From contig NZ_MKUD01000027.1 in NCBI RefSeq assembly GCF_001898575.1, forward strand, positions 110,759-147,803: 37,045 nucleotides of DNA, read 5' to 3'. The DNA comes from Spirosoma sp. 48-14 (lineage in GTDB: Bacteria; Bacteroidota; Bacteroidia; Cytophagales; Spirosomataceae). The notes below the pieces were generated by a model. The model worked only from the letters and a program-made list of their open reading frames with translations. It made no database searches and was not told the origin of the DNA. Position 1 is the first letter of the stretch, and every line of letters starts with the position of its first letter. This document shows, in pieces, positions 25,599 to 34,062 of the stretch. Position numbers and translations under genes: made by a program.

Positions 25599-28166
25599 TC
25601 AAAGGCTGATTTGCATCGATAGCTTTACAGCAAAGGTCGTATTGCCTGGCTTATTCTGGTAAGTCAGGCGATGGAGCGCTTCAATACGCAATACCTTAAA
25701 AACGTTTTCAACGCCGTATCCCACTTCTACATAGGGCACCGACCCTAAAGACCGGATGGGTGGAATTGGCTTGCCTGTCATATCATGCGTTGCCATCAGC
25801 GCCCGGTTCTCGTTGCTTAGGTGCCCCCACAACAGTTTGCCGGTCACGAACGAACGCCAGCCCCAACGCCGGACCAGTGGAAGTCGATTCGTTAGTAGGC
25901 CATCAAATTTGTGTTCGATGGCCAGGGATACATATCGATCGCTGGTGAATTCAGCAAAATTCATCAAATTGAACGCATTGCGGTTGTAAAACGGGGTTTG
26001 ATTGCCCAGGTGCATTTCCAACAATGGGTAGGGTAGGAGCGAAGGGCTATACCCCGCCCGAGCCGTATACTGTGTCTTGCCCCACAACCCCCAGCGGAGT
26101 GCATGATCCCATTGCAACTGCCATTTGTGGTAGGTACCCAGTCGGTTCCCCTGTACCGATGACGAGCCCAGTGTATAACGAAGGGTGACAATAGGCGCGG
26201 TTTCAGTCGTCCGGCGACGGATGCGACGACCAGTAACCCGACGATTCGGGAGACGGCCTGGCGCATAGCGGGTTTCCAGAAAAAACTCCCGGCTTTGCAC
26301 CGTCGGATTGGCCCCTAGGAGATTGGGTGATTCTGCCGGTTGGTTGATGGCAAATGGAAACAGCAGATTCATTGCCCGGAACCGAACGCCAGCTGTCTGG
26401 GTAAAATCAGAACCTAGGTCTCGCTGGGCTGTCAACGCCGTTTCACGTTGATAGTAGGCTTGCCGGTACGCCCCAAACCGGCTGGTGATTCGAAAAAACG
26501 AGTTATCAGCAATATCTTCCTGCCGATAACCTAGTCGCTCCAGTTCGTAGCTGTGTTTCAGTGAAAGTATAGTTAGAGGCTGGCGTGAAGGAATAAAGTT
26601 AACTTCCCAGCCCGTTTTCCAGACCTTATCGTGGGTTCCATAAGCCCCATAGGCAGCCAACTGCCAGTGGCGACTAAATGCATTGTTGGTTTGTAAACCA
26701 ATCCGTAGCCGATTGCCTTCAATGGGATTATATGCCCACATGGAGTAGACGGACCCCAAATCGATACCCCGCCAGAGAGGCAGGTAACCACCATTTAGGA
26801 GAAACTGCCCTACTTTCGTATAGGCTCTGACAATAGGTAAATTGCGAACCGTGTCGAGCATGGCCCTCGTCTGGTCGAAGGTTGCTGATGGGATTGTCTG
26901 CTCACGTTGGGTAGGCCAGTAATCTGCCGGAGTCTGCGAACGATCGTCAGCTAACTCTACATCGACCGTAAAAAAATCGACGGGTTTAGGTTGTCCTATC
27001 TGTGGTCGACGAACTGTAGTGAGGTAATCGACGATGGCACCGAACGTATGCGGTATGAACTCACCAACCTCAACGGTCAGGTGAGTGGACTCAGGTAGCC
27101 AAACCCTACCCGAATCTGATACCATCGTATAGGTTTGCTCAATAGCTATCTGCTTGATAAAGTTGATATTGGCTACCGAGCCGACGCTGGCTTCGATACG
27201 AACTAAGGCATAGCTGGCCGTATCAATCCACATCGTTCCCCGAAAAACAAGATCCCGTTCATTTTTAGGGTCAAAATCAATTCCGTAGCACGTGTACTCG
27301 CCCACCTGAGCTGTATCGGCCAGAAAATAGGTATAAGCCGTTCGCCCGCCAGCAGCCAGCGGGGATAGAAATTCTTTTTTGAACAGGCTTACCTGGTTTT
27401 TATAAAAATTGAGCGTATTGAAACCTGCACCGGTGAATTGAGAAACATAACTGTCGTCGGTGATACCCACACTGCTGATGTTGGTTTTCTGGATATGCTC
27501 TTTCAGGTGTTGGGGATGTTGTCGGGCGTAGATATGTGAAATGGTTTCGGATAAAAACACCGGGAGTTCCTCTAGCTGTTTTCCACCCTGTTTCTTTTCC
27601 AGTGCTTGCAATACAGCGCGGATGGGCTTCCGTTGCCGAAAGTGTTCGTCAAGGTTGTTGATTCGGATAGCAAGTTGGCTGTAGGCTTCGTAGTCATACC
27701 CGCTTAACTGGCTGAAATCAGTCTGCTTTCGATGGGCATGAATAGCTCGAAGAATTCGAAAGGCCGGGTTTTCGCCTGCATGGACGACTACCTCTGCCAA
27801 TTGGGCAGCCGCAGGAAGTAGTTCGATCTGACTGTTACGATTCGAAATAGCCACCGTTTTGGCCTGATACCCCAGTGCCGATATCAGTAGTGAATCGGCC
27901 GGTTGCCGTAGCGATAATTGAAACGTGCCTTCCAGATCGGCCTGCGTACCAACCGCTTTACCTTTAACTGCTACCGACGCAAACGGAATTCCCTGCCCTG
28001 TACTTTGGTCGATGATGCGACCAGTGATCTCAGAGAATACTGAGGGTACCTGCGCAATGGCTGGTCGGGTCATCAGCATAATCAGCCAGCCTGCTAAGTG
28101 AATACACCCCTTTAGCGTTGATAGACTCCGGATGCGTATAAATGAGGATAAAGCGTTCGTTTTCAT
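25599..28166 (-). CDS. DUF5686 / carboxypeptidase-regulatory-like outer-membrane protein, 855 aa
   Basis: After a signal segment (to about AIAQ, residue 39) comes a CarboxypepD_reg-like domain (about 45-125: ITGRIIDQSTGQGIPFASVAV ... LEGTFQLSL ... ALGYQAKTVAI). This is followed by the DUF5686 signature start (ENPAFRILRAIHAHRKQTDF, then LSGYDYEAYSQLAIRI). The C-terminal half is a predicted outer-membrane barrel ending in TTFAVKLSMQISL. The family is widespread in Bacteroidota outer membranes and its function is not known. The gene has a terminator behind it and an 11-bp inverted repeat in its leader. It is probably transcribed on its own or with the VanZ-like gene 126 bp upstream. Confidence 0.9.
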   Translation of the reverse strand: MKTNALSSFIRIRSLSTLKGCIHLAGWLIMLMTRPAIAQVPSVFSEITGRIIDQSTGQGIPFASVAVKGKAVGTQADLEGTFQLSLRQPADSLLISALGYQAKTVAISNRNSQIELLPAAAQLAEVVVHAGENPAFRILRAIHAHRKQTDFSQLSGYDYEAYSQLAIRINNLDEHFRQRKPIRAVLQALEKKQGGKQLEELPVFLSETISHIYARQHPQHLKEHIQKTNISSVGITDDSYVSQFTGAGFNTLNFYKNQVSLFKKEFLSPLAAGGRTAYTYFLADTAQVGEYTCYGIDFDPKNERDLVFRGTMWIDTASYALVRIEASVGSVANINFIKQIAIEQTYTMVSDSGRVWLPESTHLTVEVGEFIPHTFGAIVDYLTTVRRPQIGQPKPVDFFTVDVELADDRSQTPADYWPTQREQTIPSATFDQTRAMLDTVRNLPIVRAYTKVGQFLLNGGYLPLWRGIDLGSVYSMWAYNPIEGNRLRIGLQTNNAFSRHWQLAAYGAYGTHDKVWKTGWEVNFIPSRQPLTILSLKHSYELERLGYRQEDIADNSFFRITSRFGAYRQAYYQRETALTAQRDLGSDFTQTAGVRFRAMNLLFPFAINQPAESPNLLGANPTVQSREFFLETRYAPGRLPNRRVTGRRIRRRTTETAPIVTLRYTLGSSSVQGNRLGTYHKWQLQWDHALRWGLWGKTQYTARAGYSPSLLPYPLLEMHLGNQTPFYNRNAFNLMNFAEFTSDRYVSLAIEHKFDGLLTNRLPLVRRWGWRSFVTGKLLWGHLSNENRALMATHDMTGKPIPPIRSLGSVPYVEVGYGVENVFKVLRIEALHRLTYQNKPGNTTFAVKLSMQISL

Positions 28167-28169
28167 GTT

Positions 28170-28222
28170 GTTTTACTGCATTGCACAGACAAAATTCTGG
28201 GTGTCAGGCTGTGCAGTAAAAC
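28170..28222. promoter_or_regulatory. Leader inverted repeat with two alternative pairings
   Basis: GTTTTACTGCA (28170-28180) is perfectly complementary to TGCAGTAAAAC (28212-28222). The inner TGCACAG (28182-28188) can instead pair with CTGTGCA (28209-28215), which overlaps the first pairing. It lies 3 bp upstream of the ATG of the DUF5686 gene. It may be an operator dyad, or an mRNA structure that hides the ribosome-binding region. No canonical promoter box was found in 28167-28292. Confidence 0.4.
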
Positions 28223-28292
28223 AGTTAAAACATGAACAGGAAAATTTGATCAGCCAATTGATAAAATGGTTGAATGAACTGAATAAACACGC

Positions 28293-28700
28293 TTACTTTT
28301 TCTGCCAGTTTAGTTTGACCAGAATAAAGCGGGCAAGAGCAGCCGTTAGTAGGCCCAGGACTGAACCAAGCGCTCCCCAACCGATATCATACCATTCGAA
28401 ATGACGCGTAGGGATAAACAATTGCCCCACTTCAGCAGCAATCAGCACCGCTACTAGAATCAGTAATGCCACCAGCCAGTGTTTGAATGATTTGTTGGAA
28501 AGCAATGGAGATATTCCGATAAATAAACCGAGAAACACAAATGGAACGCCCGTTCGTGAACTCTCATGTGCCTGTGTATCTGTCCACTTGGCTACCCAGT
28601 CGGGAACAAACCAAACAGAGCGTAACGCCGGATTCGGTTCCCAACTTAGATATAAGACTAGGCCAACGCCAATGATAATTAATCCGTATAACCAACGCAT
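28293..28700 (-). CDS. VanZ-like small membrane protein, 135 aa
   Basis: Four hydrophobic segments are visible (LYGLIIIGVGLVLYL, VPFVFLGLFIGISPLL, WLVALLILVAVLIAAEV and IGWGALGSVLGLLTAALARF). The AAEVGQLFIPTRHFEWYDIGWGALGSVLG stretch fits the VanZ-like pattern (E-x-x-Q ... R ... D ... N/G-x-x-G). The ATG at 28700 gives a normal first helix. A GTG at 28742 would add 14 residues and fits the promoter distance, so it cannot be excluded. VanZ-like proteins are integral membrane proteins, linked to teicoplanin resistance in the founding case, but their role in Gram-negatives is unclear. Confidence 0.8.
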   Translation of the reverse strand: MRWLYGLIIIGVGLVLYLSWEPNPALRSVWFVPDWVAKWTDTQAHESSRTGVPFVFLGLFIGISPLLSNKSFKHWLVALLILVAVLIAAEVGQLFIPTRHFEWYDIGWGALGSVLGLLTAALARFILVKLNWQKK

Positions 28701-28777
28701 ATTACTGAAATCAATTCGAACGAAATAGATAATAAGAGCCACAGGCTTTGCAGCGGCAACTTTGATTGGTAAAGAGC

Positions 28778-28806
28778 CAAAGATAGGGCAGTACTATGCC
28801 TGTCAA
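28778..28806 (-). promoter_or_regulatory. Promoter of the VanZ-like gene (TTG-N18-TATCTTTG)
   Basis: TATCTTTG (28785-28778) matches TAnnTTTG and a TTG (28806-28804) lies 18 bp upstream on the minus strand. Transcription would start near 28771, giving a leader of about 70 nt to the ATG at 28700. Confidence 0.5.
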
Positions 28807-28933
28807 CAGTAGCATCAAGGAGGGCATGACTCAATGAACGTTATTTAAATAGGAATACAAACCCTATGATGGAATGAGTCCCGATAGATCGTATTGATTA
28901 TCTGGTGGCCTGAACCTGATAGAACCCAAATAA

Positions 28934-28963
28934 AAAAGGAGCAAGTATAAACCTGCTCCTTTT
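28934..28963 (-). terminator. Strong rho-independent terminator of the Ig-repeat gene
   Basis: AAAAGGAGCA (28934-28943) and TGCTCCTTTT (28954-28963) form a perfect 10-bp stem with a 10-nt loop. On the minus strand it runs into TTTTTTA. It lies about 20 nt after the stop of the 28984-31725 gene. Confidence 0.85.
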
Positions 28964-28983
28964 CAAAAGTATGTATGTAGGCT

Positions 28984-31725
28984 TTACTGTTTCAGGATTT
29001 TGATCAGTTTGTTTTCCGTCGAGGTGTTGACCTGTAGGAAGTACATTCCTGCCGAACGACCAAGCTGCACCCGAATCCGTTCAGTTTCCCCTGCCTGCTC
29101 AATAGCGGTTTCACTTACTTTCTGACCAGAGCCATCAATTGTCTTTAATGAAAGCGCCTGGCCACTAACTCCACGAACCTCAACTTCTACACTTTCATTA
29201 GCTGTTGGGTTACCGAAGACAGTAACTGTCAGTGAAGATTTAAGTTCGTTACCCGCTGCTAAACGGCCACCACCTGTGGCATAAACGGTATAGTAGAAAC
29301 CACTGTAAACTGTATTCCCACCATCATCCACTGCACCAATAGTGATTCCGTAGTAACCTGGCTGAGTTGGCGTACCTGAAACCTCTCCGGTGCTTGTGTT
29401 AAGCGAAAGACCTGGAGGCAATGGGCTCGAAATATAACTAATCGTACGGCCCTCTGGATCAGAAAATGCGTAGGCAGTTGGAATAGTTGTAGAGACTCCC
29501 ACAGTACCGCTTTGTGGGGTTGTAATACCACTTCCAACTACATAAGGAGGCTCATTTATAGCAGGATTCAGATAGATGGTCAAATAGAAACCGCTGTAGG
29601 CTGTATTACTACCATCATCGGTTGCCCCAACGGTGATCCCGAACGTACCGTAGTTGGTAGGTGTTCCCGAGATTACGCCATTGGCCGGGTTGAGGGTCAA
29701 ACCAGCAGGAAGCGGACTTGAGATGTAGGTTAATGTACGACCTTCCGGATCCGAGAATGCGTAGGCAGTTGGAATAGTTAAAGAGATACCAATAGTACCG
29801 CTTTGTGGGGTTGTAATACCACTTCCAACTACATAAGGAGGCTCATTTATAGCAGGATTCAGGTTGATGGTCAAGTAGAAACCGCTATATACTGTATTAC
29901 CGCCATCGTCGGTTGCACCAACGGTGATCCCGAATGTACCGTAACTGGTAGGTGTTCCCGAGATTTCACCAGTGACTGGGTTGATGCTCAAACCGCCAGG
30001 AAGCGGGCTTGAGAGATAGCCCAACGGGCGACCTTCTGGATCTTTGAAGGCATAGGCTGTCGGAATACTTAGGGCTACCCCTTTGGTACCTGTTTGCGGG
30101 CTTGACAGGCCGCTTCCAACGATAATTGGCGGATAATTTATTGCCGGATCCAGAACAACGTTTAAGAAGTATCCGCTGTATACTGTGTTCCCACCGTCAT
30201 CGGTTGCACCTACAGTGATACCATATTGACCTGGAGCCACTGGTGTACCCGAGATAACCCCAGTCGTTGGGTTCAGTGTTAAACCTGGAGCCAATGGGCT
30301 CGACACATAGGTAAGTGTCCGGCCTTCTGGATCAGCAAATGCAGTAGCAGTAGGGAAATTGTAACCATCATTCAGATACGTCGACTGCGGGGTCGTAATG
30401 CCGCTACCAACCACATAAGGAGGCTCGTTAATACCTGGGTTCAGGTTGACAGTCAGATAGAAACCGCTGTATGCTGTATTACCACCATCATCAGTTGCCC
30501 CAACGGTAATCCCGAATGTACCGTAGTTGGTAGGTGTTCCCGAGATAAGACCTGTTGTCGGGTTAAGCGTTAATCCAGCTGGCAGTGGGCTTGAAATATA
30601 GGAGAAAGGGCGCCCCTCTGGATCAGCGAATGCATAATCCGTTGGTATTGAAACCGCCGTTCCCTTCGTAACCGCTTGGGGTGTGTTGATACCAGTAGCT
30701 ACAACATAAGGCGGGTAGTTGATCGCTGGATTCAAGATCACATTCAGGAGGAAACCCGCATTTGTGTTTAGGCCGCCATTATCCGTTGCTACAACCGTTA
30801 CACCAAATTGGCCTTTTAAGGTTGGTGTACCCGAGATGATACCCGTGCTCGGGTTTATACTTAATCCCGGCGGTAAGCTACTGGACGAATACGTAAGTGG
30901 ACCGTTTTCTGGGTCAGTAAACGCATAGGCTGTAGGGGTTGAGAAGGCAGCGTCCAGCGTAGCTGTTTGTGGGGAGGTAATACCACCTCCTACTACCGTT
31001 GGCGGCTGGTTCAGCATAGGTGTTCCCGGAAGAACATTCAGGTTAAAGCTGGTACTGACAGATAAGCTATGGGTATTGGTCGCTTTTACGAGAATAGTGC
31101 TGCTTCCGGTTTGTGATAGCGGGCCTGTAATCACCGATCCGTTAAAGAACAAACCTGATGGAAGCGTGCTTACACTTAGCGTCAAAGGATCATTATTCGG
31201 ATCGCTAAAGGTGTTAGCCGGAATCACATACACGAAGTTAGTGCCTACGGTAGCCGTCTGATTAGGAATGGTGTTTGAAACAACCGGAGGGGCAGAGCTA
31301 GTTGAGGCCGTAATCGTAATGGTGGCACTGCTCACATCGCTCAGACAGCCATTGGCTGAGCAGGCCGTCGACAGAATCATCAAGCCAGTCTGGCTGGTTG
31401 GAATACTGATTGCACTACCCGGAGCAACGGTATTGACACCCGCAGGTGTTCCGAAGTTGTTGAAATACTGAATGATCCCGCCCGAACATCCTGTTGCTGT
31501 GATGCTAACGCTCGGAGAATTCTGAGCGACTGTTAGCGAGCTTGGATTTAAGGTTGGTGGCGTTAAACCACAGGGATTGGTAAAGCTTGAAGCCGACGTT
31601 AGGGTTGGCTTCATGGATGGATGCTTGGGAGCAGCCAGGGCGTGGACAGCAATCGTTAGGCCGAGTAGTAACCCGAGGCACCGTGTAACGACTAAACAGA
31701 AGTGATTTGGTAGATGTAATCGCAT
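28984..31725 (-). CDS. T9SS-exported putative Ig-domain (He_PIG-like) repeat protein, 913 aa
   Basis: A signal peptide (to about ALA, residue 32) is followed by an Ig-like region with the cysteine-containing phrase SITATGCSGG. Then come seven putative Ig (He_PIG-like) modules with the hallmarks YAFSDPEGRTLTY, LPAGLTLNP and GVISGTPTNYGTFGITVGATDDGG; the last six are 97-residue repeats. The final 85 residues or so (SSLTVTVFGNPTANESVEVEV ... GMYFLQVNTSTENKLIKILKQ) form a type A T9SS sorting domain, so the protein should cross the outer membrane by T9SS and be attached or released there. The role is probably adhesion or surface coating; no catalytic domain is visible. The gene has its own promoter and terminator. 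Confidence 0.92.
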   Translation of the reverse strand: MRLHLPNHFCLVVTRCLGLLLGLTIAVHALAAPKHPSMKPTLTSASSFTNPCGLTPPTLNPSSLTVAQNSPSVSITATGCSGGIIQYFNNFGTPAGVNTVAPGSAISIPTSQTGLMILSTACSANGCLSDVSSATITITASTSSAPPVVSNTIPNQTATVGTNFVYVIPANTFSDPNNDPLTLSVSTLPSGLFFNGSVITGPLSQTGSSTILVKATNTHSLSVSTSFNLNVLPGTPMLNQPPTVVGGGITSPQTATLDAAFSTPTAYAFTDPENGPLTYSSSSLPPGLSINPSTGIISGTPTLKGQFGVTVVATDNGGLNTNAGFLLNVILNPAINYPPYVVATGINTPQAVTKGTAVSIPTDYAFADPEGRPFSYISSPLPAGLTLNPTTGLISGTPTNYGTFGITVGATDDGGNTAYSGFYLTVNLNPGINEPPYVVGSGITTPQSTYLNDGYNFPTATAFADPEGRTLTYVSSPLAPGLTLNPTTGVISGTPVAPGQYGITVGATDDGGNTVYSGYFLNVVLDPAINYPPIIVGSGLSSPQTGTKGVALSIPTAYAFKDPEGRPLGYLSSPLPGGLSINPVTGEISGTPTSYGTFGITVGATDDGGNTVYSGFYLTINLNPAINEPPYVVGSGITTPQSGTIGISLTIPTAYAFSDPEGRTLTYISSPLPAGLTLNPANGVISGTPTNYGTFGITVGATDDGSNTAYSGFYLTIYLNPAINEPPYVVGSGITTPQSGTVGVSTTIPTAYAFSDPEGRTISYISSPLPPGLSLNTSTGEVSGTPTQPGYYGITIGAVDDGGNTVYSGFYYTVYATGGGRLAAGNELKSSLTVTVFGNPTANESVEVEVRGVSGQALSLKTIDGSGQKVSETAIEQAGETERIRVQLGRSAGMYFLQVNTSTENKLIKILKQ
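29280..31000 (-). repeat. Six tandem 291-bp repeats inside the Ig-repeat gene
   Basis: A marker (cttccaactacataagg and variants) recurs at 29531, 29822, 30113, 30404, 30695 and 30986. The spacing is exactly 291 bp (97 codons) each time, with no insertions or deletions. The units nearest 29531 and 29822 are almost identical over long stretches, while the more N-terminal units have diverged. The pattern indicates recent duplication or gene conversion at the C-terminal end of the array. Confidence 0.85.
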
Positions 31726-31765
31726 AACAATGAATGAGTTATCTACAAAGGATAGTGGACTGACT

Positions 31766-31773
31766 CAAAGATA
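31766..31773 (-). promoter_or_regulatory. -7 box (TATCTTTG) of the Ig-repeat gene
   Basis: The minus strand reads TATCTTTG, matching TAnnTTTG, 40 bp before the ATG at 31725. No clear TTG is present at -33, so this is a partial match only. Confidence 0.4.
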
Positions 31774-31874
31774 AATGAAAAAAGAGATAAGAAACTACTT
31801 AACGAGACTAGTATATGGTCATCTCTGCCGTTTTTAGAACTATATATTTATTATACGGCGAAGCCAGAATATTG

Positions 31875-33005
31875 TTATTCACGCAGTTGATTCGTCAGAT
31901 AACCTGAATGATATTGACGAAGCAAAACATCCAGTTGATTGCCAGATTTTGGCCTGTAAGCCACGTTTGCACCGCTGCCATTGTAGGTATACTCCCAACG
32001 GAACTCCTCCGAACTGCGAAGTCGAACCCGCTTTCCCTGAACGATTCGGCCAGGTGGAATAGGGATTGTAAAATTGAAGCCAGCCGTAGAGCCTCTTGTG
32101 GTTTTTGATACATATACACCGACCTCTACCGAAGTAAACTGCCGAATTAAATCAAACCGCCCACCCTGATCCCCATAGAGAAATTGACCAGCCGACAGCT
32201 TCAGCGTGACATCCCTGGCATTGATCCGGTAAGCCACATCGCCAACTAACGTTAAGTTTTTCATAGATTCATAATAAATACCCGTTCGTGGAAAATAATA
32301 ATACCCTGTTAATCCTGATTCCAAACCTGCCGACCAGGGCTTGGTCAGGTTTGCCCAGCGGTATTGTACGTGGAGCCCATACTGGTTCAGATAGAACAAA
32401 CCCGCCGATGCCAATAGAAAATGCTGACGATTAAAGGCCAGGAATTGATTCAGGAAGAAAGGGCCTGATCGAATGTTCATGGCCTGATTATCGTAGTTAT
32501 TGGTAAGCGGGAAAACTATGCCAAAATTCAGGGCTAAACCACGGGTCAGGTAAAGCTGGCTTTGGAGTAGCAGGCTCGTTTTCGTTTGAAACGGGTCAAG
32601 TTTAAATCCAAAGTTCGCTATGACTTCGGGTTGGATTCGGAAATCGAATTTGTACCGTTTCTGACCAAAAGGAAGTTGCTTTGCTAGCTGCTTCCGCTCC
32701 TCTTGGTTCAACAGCCTGGTACGAACAGATGAGCCGATTTGAAAACCAGCAATCGGTACGCCCTGAACCAGTGGAACGAATTCCGTTTGCTCCGGACTAG
32801 TTAGGGCCTGACTAAGCTCCAGCAATCCAATCATTGGATTGCGGTATAGTCGCTGCTCATAATAGACCCGGTTCTGCATACTGTCAATGGTCAGGTTTTC
32901 AAAATTGGTTAATACCTGCTGCCGAGCTTGCTGGCCGTAACTCCAGTGGTGGAGCCCCAGTAGCAATACAGCAAGCGGAAATCGAATAAACGGTTTTAGT
33001 ACCAC
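31875..33005 (-). CDS. Envelope protein of unknown family, barrel-like, 376 aa
   Basis: The start is a GTG at 33005, which gives a signal peptide (VLKPFIRFPLAVLLLGLHHW, then SYGQQ). The body has many amphipathic strands with aromatic residues (FDFRIQPEVIANFGFKLDPF, LALNFGIVFPLTNNYD, HVQYRWANLTK, GYYYFPRTGIYYE), as in outer-membrane barrels. It lies 64 bp downstream of the YjbH-domain gene, so the two are likely co-transcribed. E. coli YjbH is about 700 residues with two barrel-like halves. Here a 285-aa YjbH-domain protein and this 376-aa protein together have a similar total, so they might correspond to the two halves; that is inference from size and position. I do not recognise a family for this gene itself. 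Confidence 0.75.
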   Translation of the reverse strand: MVLKPFIRFPLAVLLLGLHHWSYGQQARQQVLTNFENLTIDSMQNRVYYEQRLYRNPMIGLLELSQALTSPEQTEFVPLVQGVPIAGFQIGSSVRTRLLNQEERKQLAKQLPFGQKRYKFDFRIQPEVIANFGFKLDPFQTKTSLLLQSQLYLTRGLALNFGIVFPLTNNYDNQAMNIRSGPFFLNQFLAFNRQHFLLASAGLFYLNQYGLHVQYRWANLTKPWSAGLESGLTGYYYFPRTGIYYESMKNLTLVGDVAYRINARDVTLKLSAGQFLYGDQGGRFDLIRQFTSVEVGVYVSKTTRGSTAGFNFTIPIPPGRIVQGKRVRLRSSEEFRWEYTYNGSGANVAYRPKSGNQLDVLLRQYHSGYLTNQLRE

Positions 33006-33069
33006 TACGAACTAATGACTTACTATGGTCCTGCTGTTAGGGTTAGCCAGGCAACAGGAATGTATGAAT

Positions 33070-33927
33070 TCAGGCTCCTTTACGCTTGAGTCGTTTTGGC
33101 AAATGGAATAACGATGTGGCATAAGAGGTACCAAACGTTACCTGGTCAAAGTTGATAACGCCGGCTTGTATGGTCCAGTGATTAAACAGGGTAGCGTAAG
33201 CTCCCAGATTCAGATGACGTGAATCCCACTCTACCATGCCGCCGACAGTCTTCTTATACGTGAAACGAGCCCCGCCAAATGGGCCCGACAAGTAGGGATT
33301 TGAGCGCTCGTTTTTGTTATGTAACTTATAGTTTGAAAAAATATCGAAATCGTTACCCCGATTATCACTTCGATCAAAATAGTATGGGCTACCGAATCCA
33401 ATCGTAACTTCTGTTGTCAGTTGATCGGTCAGGGTAAAATTTTTCGTGGCTGCTGCCGCATAGGTGACCAGGGAGTTGTCGATCCCAAATGGAGCCGACA
33501 CAATTACGGCAACAGCCGGTCTTCGTTCCCGTTCGGTCAGCACAGCGTATTTAATATCAAACTGGCGATCACCTATTCCGCGTTCATTAACAGGGATATA
33601 GCCATTCACCCGAAACACATTAATGTTAATCTCAAGCCGTGGCAACAGGGCCAGAGTCGCATAAAAAATGCTGTTCGACTGCCCTTCTCCCACATTACCA
33701 GTATTCTTCACGTTTGGATTGTCTGATCGGGGATCATAATGTGATGGGTTGTAATGATACCCGATCAAAAACGTACCATCTGCCAGGATACGCGCCGTTG
33801 GGATATTCATTAGCCCTGGTTTTCCCGAAATATTCACCTGTGCAAACGAATAGCTGGAGATAGCCAACAGGCTTAGTAGCCATAAACCCACTTTTGTCTG
33901 ATAACCCAGCCGTACAACTTTAGTCAT
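33070..33927 (-). CDS. YjbH-domain outer-membrane protein, 285 aa
   Basis: A signal peptide (to about SYSFAQ, residue 30) is followed by the YjbH opening VNISGKPGLMNIPTARILADGTFLIGYHYNP. Other family-like stretches are LPRLEININVFRVNGY, DRQFDIKYAVLTE, GFGSPYYFD and NPYLSGPFGGARFTYKKTVGGMVEWDSRHLNLGAY. YjbH/GfcD proteins belong to exopolysaccharide and group 4 capsule operons in E. coli and are outer-membrane barrels. This copy is less than half the E. coli length. The CpsB-like phosphatase 2 kb away supports a polysaccharide setting. A terminator of the upstream lipoprotein gene lies at 33989-34027, so the promoter should be in 33928-33988, but I see no consensus there. Confidence 0.88.
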   Translation of the reverse strand: MTKVVRLGYQTKVGLWLLSLLAISSYSFAQVNISGKPGLMNIPTARILADGTFLIGYHYNPSHYDPRSDNPNVKNTGNVGEGQSNSIFYATLALLPRLEININVFRVNGYIPVNERGIGDRQFDIKYAVLTERERRPAVAVIVSAPFGIDNSLVTYAAAATKNFTLTDQLTTEVTIGFGSPYYFDRSDNRGNDFDIFSNYKLHNKNERSNPYLSGPFGGARFTYKKTVGGMVEWDSRHLNLGAYATLFNHWTIQAGVINFDQVTFGTSYATSLFHLPKRLKRKGA

Positions 33928-33988
33928 GTTTAAAAGCGGAGACCGAACATGGGGAACGGGTACTCCGTAATAAAAGGCCTTTTGTAAA

Positions 33989-34027
33989 AGAACCCTTATT
34001 CACAGAATACAAGCGAATAAGGGTTCT
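33989..34027 (-). terminator. Strong rho-independent terminator of the 359-aa lipoprotein gene
   Basis: AGAACCCTTATTC (33989-34001) pairs perfectly over 13 bp with GAATAAGGGTTCT (34015-34027) around a 13-nt loop. On the minus strand TTTTACAAAAGG follows. It lies 36 nt after the stop codon at 34063. Confidence 0.8.
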
Positions 34028-34062
34028 GATGAAGTTCAGGCGATTCGTACTCCCGTATGAGC

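Noticed and set aside
28701..28742. GTG-initiated 14-residue extension of the VanZ-like protein
   Set aside because: The ATG at 28700 directly precedes the first membrane helix; the extension has no homology support, although the promoter position does not exclude it.
29512..30012. Two similar plus-strand frames starting MWGCNTTSNYIRRLIYSRIQ
   Set aside because: They are antisense shadows of the 291-bp Ig repeats; their similarity only reflects the repeat.
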